Origin: Arbacia lixula
Lineage: Eukaryota > Echinodermata > Echinoidea > Arbacioida > Arbaciidae
DNA length: 64,000 nucleotides
Reading direction: 5' to 3'
NCBI GenBank assembly: GCA_963669155.1
Contig: OZ022585.1
Coordinates: forward strand, 25,506,213-25,570,212
The translations under genes were made by a program, and so were the position numbers. The notes under the pieces were generated by a model. That model was given only the letters and a program-made list of their open reading frames with translations. It made no database searches and was not told the origin of the DNA. Of this stretch, positions 21,486-32,600 are shown piece after piece. How positions within the stretch are numbered: the stretch's first letter is position 1; every line of letters begins with the position of its first letter.

Positions 21486-21559
21486 CTACATACAGTTTCT
21501 GAGGAGTGAAGACCCGTAAACTGGGTCCTCACGAAACAGTTCTGTAAAACTTTATGTAG
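21486..21559 (+). ncRNA. Hammerhead ribozyme (copy B)
   Basis: Same fold as copy A. Stem I strands are 21486-21498 and 21547-21559, CTGAGGA is 21499-21505, stem II is 21506-21515 with 21523-21532, GAAA is 21533-21536, and stem III is 21536-21539 with 21542-21545. Predicted cleavage follows A21546. It begins 24 nt after the GIY-YIG stop codon. Conserved core bases CUGANGA and GAAA are all present. Confidence 0.9.
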
Positions 21560-21717
21560 TAAGTTCTACCTATATTTACTTATTTATAAAGCTCCTGTCA
21601 TCAGTTGAGCACTCTACCACTGGATGGTTTTGCCCATACTTGGATATATATATATATATATATATATGAGAAATTATACATATACAACAGCTTTGGCAAC
21701 TCTTTTATTTAAATATT

Positions 21718-21758
21718 TTGTGAAAGAAATGGATGAAGAGAACAATGGTAGGCGTAGC

Positions 21759-21811
<53 letters not shown>

Positions 21812-22142
21812 GTGTACTGCATCAAAGTAATAGCTTTGATCCAGCTGAGGCATGGCGGCTTGTCATTGTTCAAAACCCACCTGCACCCAACAAAGGAAAT
21901 TATAATTGGTATAGTGTCGAGAATTTGTCAATCTGACGGTCAATCGGATCGGGGGTCGCCTAAGCCACTAACCCGTCTCTGTGGTCTAGTGGTTAAGGCA
22001 CCGGCGTTCAAAGCTGGGGGCTCGGGTTCGATTCCCGGCAGAGACATTTTTTCGGCATCACCAATTTTTCCAAAGGGTAGATAGCTCTGGAGAACCTTGA
22101 TTTAAGCTACGCCTACCATTGTTCTCTTCATACGTTTCTTTC

Positions 22143-22146
<4 letters not shown>
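21718..22146. mobile_element. Foldback element enclosing a tRNA gene
   Basis: Left arm 21718-21762 and right arm 22102-22146 are 45-bp inverted repeats with three mismatches (core GAACAATGGTAGGCGTAGCT). (TA)n tracts lie just inside the left arm (21762-21810) and outside both arms. The interior includes the tRNA at 21975-22046. Whether the element moves by RNA (SINE-like, from the Pol III unit) or as DNA (foldback) cannot be told from one copy. Confidence 0.8.
21975..22046 (+). tRNA. tRNA-like gene, anticodon UCA (reads UGA)
   Basis: A complete 72-nt cloverleaf. The acceptor stem GTCTCTG/CAGAGAC is perfect, and the D arm has GTCT/AGGC with loop G18G19. The anticodon stem is CCGGC/GCTGG with loop GTTCAAA (U33, anticodon TCA at 22008-22010). 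The variable loop is 4 nt, and the T arm is TCGGG/CCCGG with loop TTCGATT. Discriminator A precedes a T6 Pol III terminator at 22047-22052. Internal A box TGGTCTAGTGG and B box GGTTCGATTCC fit consensus. The short variable loop rules out a normal selenocysteine tRNA. The body resembles tRNA-Glu-type sequences, so it may be a duplicated tRNA with a changed anticodon, or a tRNA-derived repeat. Confidence 0.75.
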
Positions 22147-22199
<53 letters not shown>

Positions 22200-23820
22200 G
22201 GTGGGGAGAGGACATAGATCTATGAAAGCACTGCTTGAAGATAACATTATATAACATCAATATTTATGTTTCAATATAAATCATTTTATTGCATAGAATA
22301 ACAGGTATAAACGATCTAGTAACAATGGAGTACTGATATCATGAACTATATTTGTTGTGTCTAATATCATTTGATTTATATCTTTTACAAGCAATGACAT
22401 TATCTCCCGTTATGATCCCACAAAGGACTTCATGATCAGGCCCATATATGACTTGTTGTTTGTACCATATCTGATTAATGTGCATCCAGTTCTGCCACAC
22501 TTCCTTTAATAGACATTCATTGTGGCAACGATATCAGATTGAATCTAACAATGAGTATGCGTTTACATGTACTAAAATGTATAATCTGTTAAAGGTAAGA
22601 TGCTACAGAGTGCCCAGAGAATATCTATGAAGAGTGTATGGACTGATAATGCTTGTTTTGGCACAATTAAATGGAACGACCACCATGAAGTTACATTAGT
22701 TTCAATAAAAGCAAAAAGGTTTGACGAAAATCTGTCATAGGATAAGAAAGTTATGTTTTTTTTCTTATGTTAATTTTGTGACACGTTTGAGTTAATTGCT
22801 CTCCCATATGTTGTATGCTGCATAATTCCATAAATGGTTGTTCTTCTGTTTTTGATGAAGGAATATCTTTTTTTATAGAGATATGTGTGTTAAAAACATG
22901 TTTCCAATGATGTATCAAAAGTAAAATGATACATGTCCTTTTGAGAATATTGACATTTTTAATAAAACTAGTGCACAAAATATGGGAGAGCATCTCGCGA
23001 TTATGTTTTGTATTCGATAACTGCGATATTACGTATCTGCTATATAGCGCCATCTCTTCATAGATCTAAGTTCCATAATTACAGGCTGTTATCATCGTTT
23101 TAGATTGATATTGATGATTTGTATCAATTTATACAAATTTGAGACGATTATTTCATGTGAAAAGTTGGTAGATACAAGCTCGATCGAAAAGAGGTAAAGT
23201 AGAAAGCTCTCTGATTAAATGTTTACCACTACTACATTTGAGCTTGTTTACCGTATGTGTGTTACCAAGAAGCACAATTGTCAAATGTGCATAAATCCAG
23301 GGTAGTGTTTCACCAAGCTATTCGTAAGCTATAAACGACTTTACGCATGACTTGTAACCAGTTCTTGTGCTTAATCAGATTCTCAATGATTTTGATTCCC
23401 ATCAGCTAAAGTTGAAATCTGATCTTAGTAAATTAAAATTCTTTTCGCAAACAAACATCTGAATACAAAGTTTATGATTTGTCAAATTTGATTAGGATTG
23501 TTGTAAATTAACTCCCACTACGAACAGTTTGGTGAAACACTCCCCATGTTTGAAACATGCTTTCATAAAATACACTTCATACTACACTGCGCAACATGTA
23601 CTGTATGTCCAAGTTTATACTCGTTGATCAGCAATTCAGCATAATGAATCATACAGTATTAGTCAAATGACATTTCATCCTACATAACTTTGAAATACAT
23701 GTACCTGGAAAGCTTTTAAAACTATTTCATCCATGCTTAATTATACATGTTAAGATCTTGTGCAGAGGGTTATGGATTGATGGTACAGGTGTAATCAGAT
23801 TTTGAGTTTGCCTTTGCATA
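22200..23820. other. AT-rich stretch, no gene seen; one possible MITE remnant
   Basis: TTAA at 22667-22670 followed by ATGGAACGACCACC and AGTTTCAATAAAAGCA looks like a diverged member of the TTAA/TTCACC MITE family. A matching right end might be GTTCCAT near 23071, but this is weak. Otherwise nothing is recognisable. Confidence 0.4.
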
Positions 23821-24089
23821 TTAATTTGTTCTAAAACATGATAACAGCATTTTACAACAGAGTACAACACAAATAATCAGCAAGTTACTGTATCTTAAGA
23901 GCATTAACATGTATGCAAAAAACAAATCTAAATAGTTTAAAATCTGTACATGAAGTGGAAAACACTGATGTCATATTTGGCATCACAAATAAAGAGCTCT
24001 TACTTTATTCAAGCATGCTGGATGGATACTAAAATACACCAAATACAAATACTAAAATACAACACAAATAATCAGCAAAGTTATCTTAA

Positions 24090-24610
24090 AGACAGCCCGT
24101 CCCTTTTTCAGATCACCACAAAACCATCATAACATTGGCAAAACATATAGAGAAGTGTTAGCAAGCTGTATATTCATAATTTGAAACTGATGCGTAGCGT
24201 AAAATTCAAATAATGCACGTAAACAACATCTGATTGATAGTCTTTACCTCAGGCTCTTAGCAGTTTGTCTTAAAATATCTGCTCTATTGATTGATCTGTT
24301 TATTGAATTATAAAACGCATTATGAAAAAAATTGTTTTATAGAAGGAATCATCTCCAAAGTTTGGTAATTACTCATAAAATTAGGATTTCACATATGCAT
24401 AATAACCACATAGATACTGTAACAAAGACTAATACTTTTTTCGTAGTACAAAAAAGTCGGTTTGAAATTCAACGGCTGAATTTTTTTTTACATATACAGA
24501 AAGCTTCAACATGCTATATTCTTAGAAATGGTCTTGTATCACACTTTCTTCAATTTCCGATCGTGATAGACGATTTCAAATTTTAAGCTTGCAAAAGGGA
24601 CGGACAATAT
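24090..24610. mobile_element. 521-bp TTAA-target MITE, copy 1
   Basis: Flanked by TTAA (24086-24089 and 24611-24614); uninterrupted array units read ATCTTAATAG at the same place, proving the insertion and its 4-bp duplication. Ends are AGACAGCCCGTCCCTTTTTC and, as reverse complement, ATATTGTCCGTCCCTTTTGC. A second copy lies at 37905-38427 in the opposite orientation. TTAA duplication points to the Kolobok or piggyBac superfamilies; no coding capacity. Confidence 0.88.
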
Positions 24611-25025
24611 TTAATAGTACTGTACTAACATGTATACAAAAAACGTATCTAAATAGTTATCTGTACATGAAGTGGAAAACATTGATGTCATATGTGGTAT
24701 CATGAATAAAGAAACTCTTACTTTATTCAAGCATGCTGAATGGATACTAAAATACATTGAATATAAATACTAAAATACAACACAAATAATCAGCAAAGTT
24801 ATCTTAATAGTACTGTACTAATATGTATACAAAAAACGTATCTAAATAGTTATCTGTACATGAAGTGGAAAACATTGATGTCATATGTGGTATCATGAAT
24901 AAAGAAACTCTTACTTTATTCAAGCATGCTGAATGGATACTAAAATACATTGAATATAAATACTAAAATACAACACAAATAATCAGCAAAGTTATCTTAA
25001 TAGTACTGTACTAATATGTATACAA

Positions 25026-25869
25026 CAAGGCATTAGCAATATTGTGTCTCGCCCACTTGCGAAAATAACCAGAAATATCGCGATCTCCGTTGCTACACAA
25101 AAGAATTGTATCCCTGACCTCAAATGACCTTTGACCTTATCCTGTGACCTCCAACGGTACCATAACATGAAGGTACCCCCAGTGCATCTATGACCCAAGT
25201 TAGGTTGTAATCCAAGCAACCTATGTGAAGTTATTTGTCAAAAGAGAGTCTTGCAGGTAAACTTTAACGTATGACCTCAAATGACCTTTGACCTTATCCT
25301 GTGACCTCCAACAGCACCATAACATGAAGGTACCCCTAGTGCATCTATGACCCAAGTTAGGTTGTAATCCAAGCAACCTATGTGAAGTTATTTGTCAAAA
25401 GAGAGTCTTGCAGGTAAACTTTAACGTATGACCTCAAATGACCTTTGACCTTATCCTGTGACCTCCAACGGTACCATAACATGAAGGTACCCCCAGTGCA
25501 TCTATGACCCAAGTTAGGTTGTAATCCAAGCAACCCATGTGAAGTTATTTGTCAAAAGAGAGTCTTGCAGGTAAACTTTAACATATGACCTCAAATGACC
25601 TTTGACCTTATCCTGTGACCTCCAACGGTACCATAACATGAAGGTACCCCCAGTGCATCTATGACCCAAGTTAGGTTGTAATCCAAGCAACCCATGTGAA
25701 GTTATTTGTCAAAAGAGAGTCTTGCAGGTAAACTTTAACATTTGTGACGGACGACGGACGGACGACGGACGACGGACGGACGACGGACGGACGACGGACG
25801 GACGACGGACGGACGACGGACGGACGCCATTTGGATCCCTTAGTCTCGCCTTCACCTCCGGTGGGCGAG
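25026..25869. mobile_element. 844-bp insertion with TGACCT tandem units and a GACG tract
   Basis: Compared with neighbouring array units the insertion duplicates ACAA (25022-25025 and 25870-25873). It has inverted ends TGTCTCGCCCAC (25044-25055, starting 18 nt inside the left edge) and GTGGGCGAGACA (25861-25872). Inside are four ~160-bp tandem units, each starting TGACCT-CAAA-TGACCT and continuing T-TGACCT. Then comes an ~80-bp GACGGACG tract (25746-25826). Unit identity is very high. Confidence 0.85.
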
Positions 25870-26045
25870 ACAAAAAACGTATCTAAATAGTTATCTGTAC
25901 ATGAAGTGGAAAACATTGATGTCATATGTGGTATCATGAATAAAGAAACTCTTACTTTATTCAAGCATGCTGGATGGATACTAAAATACACCGAATATAA
26001 ATACTAAGATACAACACAAATAATCAGCAAAGTTATCTCAATAGC

Positions 26046-27286
26046 ATTAGCATAAAAATGTATCATCCAACTACTGCTTTCATTCAATCATTTAATAATG
26101 GCACAACTCAAGCCACAAGAATCAACAAAACATTGATAAAAATCAATATGTATCCAATTCATTTTGGTAATTATTTTCTGTAATGAAACTTCCTGCACAA
26201 AAAATGCAGTAAAACAATAATAATTTACAGTTTGTACAAATTTTCAGTCTAGATGTCAAAGACAGGCAATGCTGAAACAAAATGTCTATGTTTATTTATT
26301 AGCGGTACCGTACCACACTTGGTTTCATAAAGGTATTGCAATACCTTTGAATAGAGTAAAAACCCTTACAATATCCATATGAATAAAGTAAGAATAACAA
26401 GCAATAGAAAATGGAAAAATTAATCTGATAATCACCTTGTGATCAATGAAATAATTTACTATTTACTGGTACTATATTTTATGATTACCAGGCAATATAA
26501 CATAACATGAAATGAAAATGTGAGATGGGACCATTATTGAAAGCCTGTACACTGTTCCACCACAAACTTTTAATGTGTATTATAATATACGACATCGTTT
26601 TGATTTTTTTTAAATAAACATTACATACATTTCTTGTACGTTCTGTATCCCTACTTTAAAATGCAGGAACCTATTAAAAGGAGCTGGGGTACAAGAACTA
26701 CAATATCAAAATCTCTTGGAAAATAACCTTTCTGTTGGGGCTGGGTTTATGGGTTGAAATCAGAACCCAAAATTCCTCTTCAGTGATAGCAGGGGATCTG
26801 CATTTCAAATGGCACAAGATCATCATGTTGGATCGCAGCTGTAATCTTATGTCCGAGTATGAAGCAACTCTGACTGAAAGGAGCACAATTATATTCTACA
26901 AGGTACTCATTCGATTGTTCTTACATATGCCATTCATGATTATGATGGCGACCAAAATGAATGTTTTGAAGGGAGCAGAAAAGACCCATAGTTGCTGAAA
27001 TTTATACACCTTCATAAAATCCCAAACTGCCCGGTCTTCAAGCACCACCGCCTAAATAGCTTACCACATATTAAAGCAGCTGCAATGATGTGGAAATGAT
27101 ATTAAGTGTATTGAATTTAATCAAATTGATACATCAAAGTATAGGCTAACTGCATGCTGTTCTTACCAGGTTCCCAAGGCAAGCTCTGATATGGGTTTGT
27201 ATACAAGGCATGTCAACAAACAAATTCCATGAGTGCACTACATTTACTTTGATCCTTCAAATAAAACTCGACTTTACTTGCAAGAA
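26046..27286. other. No gene seen; downstream flank of the SAMD9L-like gene
   Basis: AT-rich, without splice-flanked exons. The 3' UTR of the - strand gene should start at 27286. I found no AATAAA on the - strand in the first few hundred bases, so the polyadenylation site is undetermined. Confidence 0.4.
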
Positions 27287-30200
27287 TTAAACAACATGCC
27301 AATCATAGGCAACAGGCCCTGCAAAGGAAAACCCCACATAAAACTTGAGCTTCTCCTCACTGGGGATCCCATCTTTAGGAAATGCTAGTCTTATGTCAAG
27401 AGGTTCACATCCTGCAGGTTTGAACCTCACATACTGCCTGTCCTTGAGGAAACCCCCCAGTCTTTCCAGAAGGTGTGCATTGTCATGTTCCCATGGTTTC
27501 AACTCCTTTCGATATACCAGCTTCTTGACACGGCTTTCCCTCTTACCCACATAGAATTCAGTGCTTGGTTTCATGTACCTTGGTGGAAGAATTCTAGAAC
27601 GGCTGTGCTTGCTTTGTTCCATGTCTTCAGACCTGTGTTGGTACATGTCCATCCACCTCCTCTTCAACTCCTTCAGAGTGTCAGAGATGGGAGGGGAGAC
27701 AGCTTTGCCTTTTGTTGCATCATCCCAGTTCAGCAGCATTTCAAAGAACAATCCATACAAATTACCTGTATGGTCCTCTTTCTCCTTCAAGATCTCTATG
27801 AGATTTCTCACCTCATCTTCAAGTAATTCCTCATTGCAGCATAGGGCAAGGGCAAATGAGGTGAAAACCAAAATCTTGACATCAAAGTGAGAAGGCCTTT
27901 CCATATTCTGCTTGAGCAGTCTTTGAACCTCTTTCAGTTCTTTCACCTTTTTATCTCGTGCCATTTGGAAGATCTGAACATAGCTAGATGCACCCATAGC
28001 AAGTACTTGCATCCGTCTGTTCTCAAACATTGTTTTGGGATTTTTTGAAGACAGTGCTTTGGGAGAATGTGACAGCCCAAAGAAATATTTGTAGTTCGTG
28101 TAGAGCTTAGCTAGAGATTTGTCACTTAAACTGAAGATCTGCCTTGAACTACCATAGTCAAAAATGCAATGAGCCCTGCAGTCCTCAAGTGTTGCCAGCA
28201 ATGCTTCAACTCTGTCTTTCAGATTCCTCAAAGCTTCATGGTGTTCAGGCCCTGCCTTGAACTCAGCTGGTATGGTATTCACATCAGTGAGGTACACTCT
28301 CAGCTTATCCTGTCCTTCCTGTTTGAAGCAGAATGGTTTGATTCTTTTCTTGATAATTTCAAGCAATCCAAAGATGATGTCGGCTTCATGATAAAATCCT
28401 GCATAATTTTTCCCCGTTGTCTCAGCTTTCATAACCTTCTGAGCAGTCTGGAAAGCAGAAGCAGCATCTTGGAATACTGCCATCAAACCGTCTAAGTCAT
28501 CATCACTAAGCCTTTGGGGACTATTCCCTCCCAACTTGGTCATCTTATCTTGCAAGATGAGACCTTTTGTGACCCACAAATAAGAGCTGTTATCTTTTAG
28601 CTCCAAAGCCCGATCAATGGCTTTCAAGGCATTTTCTAGATCACCATTTTGTTTGTGAAGCCTTGCAAGCTGCTGTGCTATCATCGGGTCCCTGAAGCGA
28701 TCAACACCAATCTCCAAAATCTTGAAAGCCATGTCTTTGTCTTTTGCATACGTATCTTCAATGAAAGGTGCAAAGTCTGAATCTCGTTCATCCCCAAACT
28801 CCTTTTTGAGTCTGCGTATCATCATAACCCTACACTCTTTCTGAACTTGTTCAGTGCTATGAGACTGACTCTGGAGGATAGGAGAATCCAGCAGTTCCAA
28901 GAATATCTCTGGTATCTGCTGATCGAACTCCTCACCAAGCTGCTCAACAATGATTTTGGCAAGCTTTGGATGCATGATACTCAGTCCCATGACATGAACA
29001 TCTTTGATCTTCTCTCGGATGCACAGACACTCCATGAACTTGGGCATATCCTGGTCCCATGTTCTCTCCCTCTTGTGCATTATTCCATACCTATAGGCTA
29101 CTACATTAGCTTTCTGCATGTACGAGTCACATGCTGAGGCTGGCATGGCAAAATCGGGGATGTACACCTGGATAGCAGCAATGTATTTTAGAAGCATTAT
29201 GTGCTTGATCTCCGGTGCATCTGCTCTAATCTTGGGCACAAGATGACTCACAACATCTTTGAGGTAGGCAGGTTTGCACTCATTTTTCATCACCATGAAT
29301 CCGAGCAGTCGTTCAGGAGACTTCTCCTCACTGAAAACCTCTCTTTTTTCCAGTTCTCTTGTCTTCTCTTGGAACCAAACAATTTCTCTTGAATTTAACT
29401 TATGCTCCACTGCAACAGATGGCCTCATCTTCAGCTGAAGAGATTTTGGCTCACCAACCCTCTTACAGTGGATGATGATCACTGCATGACCATATTCTTG
29501 ATGGGAGTGTGACTCCTTCTCCAAATTCTGCAAGAAGCTAGCATATGCCTCGGAATGCAGATTATCTAGCAACAAAAGTACAGGTCCAGGCTGGTCTTTG
29601 CCATAGCCATGTTTTCTGAATTCTGAGATCTGTTGGACAGTATTTCCAGTGACTCTCGTAATCACAGCACATCTAATTCGTTTGTGTAGTTTCCACAACA
29701 CATGTTTTGCTACGGTTGTACCACCAGATCCAGCCTGATGAAACAACCATATGACTTCATGTGACTCGCCTTTGGCGCTGTTGATCAGTGATTTGTTCAC
29801 AAGCTTTTCCAGCTTCTGACTGGCATCACGTAGTAATACATGATTGTAGCTCTTCCCACCCTTATGGCACTTCTCAGACAAGAAGAAGTTCCACCAGCTG
29901 GCTTCATGCCCTTGGTAGAACTCCCGCTCAATCTCTGCACTCTTTACCTCAAAATGTGGGTTGTCTTTGTTCAAGGATGAATTCTCACATTCATCATGGG
30001 CAACAACTGACAGATCTGACCATTCGTTCTGTACCTTCGGGTGCAATTGACAAATCTTATCTGGTACAATGAGCAGTTTGGGATGATTGGTTTCAAATGG
30101 CTTTATCAGCATGCTCATGTGCTCACTGATGTCCTGCCACCCATATCCCACAAGACACCTCCCTTCCAAATCAACACTGTCAATAATGTCTCTTTCTTCT

Positions 30201-31029
30201 AGTTTACGTTTGAACTTTGCTATGAGATCATGATCTTCGGCGATGACAGTAAAGTTCTCTTTCTGAAAGGAGTCAGAAATGTAGAACTGTTGAAAGATTG
30301 TACACAAAACTGAGATATCAGCATCTGACAATAACATGAATACCAGTACTGCCCTGTCCCCTGATATGACCCTTGGGTTGGTGTAGAAGTCAATAGTCTT
30401 CTGCACCGCTTTAGATCTGTGTTTTGTCCACATCTTGTCAGAGAGTTTCTCCTGTATGTTTTCAATGGCATCTTTCCTGCCATTGGGGAACACCCACGTT
30501 GTCATTTCAGGGAAATCAATGTCATTTCTAAAGGCATCTACATCTTTCCCTTCAGCACCTTCAAATTTGCTAGCACTTAATATCTTAATGGATTTTACAC
30601 TATTGACCAGCTTGCAAAGTCCAGTTTCATTTGACTGTGGGTCACAGTCAAATACAACTTTCCAGCCAATTTTAGATATGAACCCAAACTTTCTTTGCAT
30701 TTCATCTTCTATTATGTCTTCAGATGGGCTGCTAACGACCAAAATCGGGTAAAAAGATGAATCTAGCTCCCTAGTATCTCCACCTACCAGCAGCTGTGAC
30801 AATGTCTCTGCCAAATCTTTACTTTTCCCACCAACTTTCCTACATGCGTGATTACCCATTCTGGTAGTCTGGGTAGCGCTTCCTTTCTGGACATCCTTCC
30901 TATATGGACCCGACTTTGCTTCTGTGCTACAAGGCACAGTGTGTGTGGGGCCAGAGGCTTGGGTAGAACTGGGTGTGCATTGTGCTGAGTCTTGGGTGAA
31001 TGAAGCTGTATCATCCGATGCAATGGCAC
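27287..31029 (-). CDS. SAMD9L: SAMD9/SAMD9L-like P-loop NTPase, main exon
   Basis: Large exon of a cytosolic STAND-like NTPase. Vertebrate SAMD9/SAMD9L are interferon-linked antiviral, translation-restricting proteins. An acceptor (ATATCAG at 31030-31036) opens the exon, 1247 codons run to TAA at 27287, and exon 1 (32881-33114) joins in phase. In the 1325-residue model, about 170-400 looks like the SIR2-like region and 456-461 is SWWNFF, typical of the family. The P-loop QAGSGGTTVAKH is at 510-521, Walker B PVLLLLDNLHSE at 561-572, a TPR-like helical region about 850-910, and the C-terminal OB-fold-like part (KFYVGFSFAGPVAYDW) after about 1220. Neither an N-terminal SAM domain nor an AlbA-type segment is evident, and the protein is shorter than human SAMD9 (~1590). 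A single huge coding exon is usual in this family. No stops or frameshifts. Confidence 0.87.
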
Positions 31030-31691
31030 CTGATATGGTAAGATAAAATATTGAAAGGCTCCATCAGTGCATATTCTTTTGAATACAGGTATATGTATAG
31101 ATGTGAAATAACTATTTGTCCATATTTGTTCATAGTTTGTTCATATTGAAAAAAAAACCTGCATCACTAGGTTAGTGGGTTAACAATAAACTCACAAACT
31201 ATGCTTCTGTATACGAAATGTGAAAGAGATATCACCCCTGTGGTGGGGTAAAGCAAACAACATGATGAATATGGGCACGATTTTGGAATTGTGATAAACG
31301 CTTTTTTTTTTAATGAGCCCTTTTTCATAGTAATTATAGAGTTGCAAGTGGTGGACGATTCAAGACTAAATAAAATTCTTTTAGGCCTTGCATGAACCAC
31401 AAAGTGTGCAAAAAACAAGAAAATGGTAGGGAGAAGAAAAGGGAATGAAGAGAGAGAGAGAGAGATGAGAGAAAAATAAAAAGGATGCATGGCCAAAAAG
31501 GATTAAAAGTGAGGGATGATGAATGGTAGATCAAGATGGCGAGGGTTAAAGTTCTGGGAAAAAGAGATGCATGGTGAAAGAAATAATAAAGAGAAAGTGG
31601 GGTCAGAGAATGGCAGAGAGAAAATCAGAACATGAAGGGCATATTACCTGCCGTTCCCCACCTCAAAGCTTCACTTATTCATATAAACACA

Positions 31692-32441
31692 ACAAAAAAG
31701 TAAGTCCCCCTCCCCCCCCCCCCTAAGCAAAAACGCATAACTTTTTATTACAGAGATTTTTGGCAAAATAATTTGGCAGGATTGTTCCTTAACATATTGA
31801 CTAACTTATGTGTAAAAATCACATAAATCCAATTAGTCATGCATGAGTGGGCAAATTCTAAAGGCAAAAATGTCACTTTTCAAAAGTCACAAGGGCAATT
31901 TTGGGATTCTGTCATATGAATTTTTGATGAATTTTATTTCTGGTGCATAACTAATGTCCTTTCATTGTTTATCATCCATCTCTCCATGCACTAACCCCTA
32001 TCCCGACACTTAACCCATTGTTCTGGTTGAGTGAGCATCGTTTGAAAAAATACTCATCCCTCTTGAGTTTGAAACTTTTAAAAACCCTTTCTTTTGATGA
32101 CAAAATAAAACTCTGGATATTTTGACAAAGATGTAACATGACCTGTTATGTAAACATAAGAGGTAATTTCCGTGTCATGGTTGAGTAAAACACTTTTAAA
32201 AATCGCACAAGAAATGCCAAAATGTACTGTTAAAACGGCATTGTGACTTTTGAAAAGTGACATTTTTGCTTTTAAAATTTGCCCACTCATGCATGGCTAA
32301 TTGGATTAATGTGATTTTCACACAGCAGTTAGCCGTTAAGTTAAGGAACAATCCTGCCAAATCATTTTGCCCAAAATTTCTTTGATAAAAAGTTATGCTT
32401 TTTTTGTTTGGGGGGGGGGGGGCCTTGCTTTTTTTGGTGTT
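31692..32441. mobile_element. Palindromic ~750-bp MITE with poly-C/poly-G ends, copy 1
   Basis: About 190 bp at the left (CATAACTTTTTATTACAGAG ... CATGCATGAGTGGGCAAAT ... GTCACTTTTCAAAAGTCACA) is inverted at the right end (32225-32400). Outside these arms are a C-run (31706-31723) and a G-run (32410-32422). A second copy lies at 33971-34689. No coding capacity. Boundaries are approximate because of the homopolymers. Confidence 0.8.
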
Positions 32442-32600
32442 TAGTTCATTGATGGGTTTTAAATGTTGGTTTAACCGTGGTTCATCGACGGTTTAATTAT
32501 CATGGTATTTGAATATACTTAAACTATGGTTCATTGAGTGGATTAGAACTATGGTTTTTAATTGTATGATTGTTAAACTATAATCATATGACAGTTTTGA

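Larger units (their letters stand above)
14101..21590. mobile_element. Head-to-head pair of Penelope-like retroelement copies
   Basis: Copy A lies on the - strand: RT part 20577-19490, then a 4.55-kb foreign insertion, then the GIY-YIG part 14940-14223 and its 3' end near 14103. Copy B lies on the + strand, 20623-21588, and begins within the linker downstream of the RT. The two copies are almost identical where they overlap (one amino-acid substitution and one three-base indel noted), so both are young. Their truncated 5' ends meet in ~45-70 bp of AT-rich sequence (about 20560-20622); their 3' ends, each with a hammerhead ribozyme, point outward. Neither copy is complete. Confidence 0.9.
23830..26045. 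repeat. ~198-bp tandem array broken by two insertions
   Basis: Units run from TACTGTACTAATATGTATAC through GAAACTCTTACTTTATTCAA to AAATAATCAGCAAAGTTATC. Copies lie at about 23890-24089, 24611-24808, 24809-25025 with its continuation 25870-25925 onward, and a partial leading unit near 23830. The second and third units are nearly identical. Two mobile elements (24090-24610 and 25026-25869) interrupt it at different points of the unit. Confidence 0.9.

Noticed and set aside
21975..22046. Calling the tRNA selenocysteine because of anticodon UCA
   Set aside because: tRNA-Sec has a long variable arm and an extended acceptor/T stack; this has a 4-nt variable loop and a 7-bp acceptor stem.
30784..31029. 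81-codon - strand frame starting at the SAMD9L-like exon's first bases
   Set aside because: It is in the wrong frame relative to the 1216-codon continuation; the phase-1 splice from 32881 uses the other frame.
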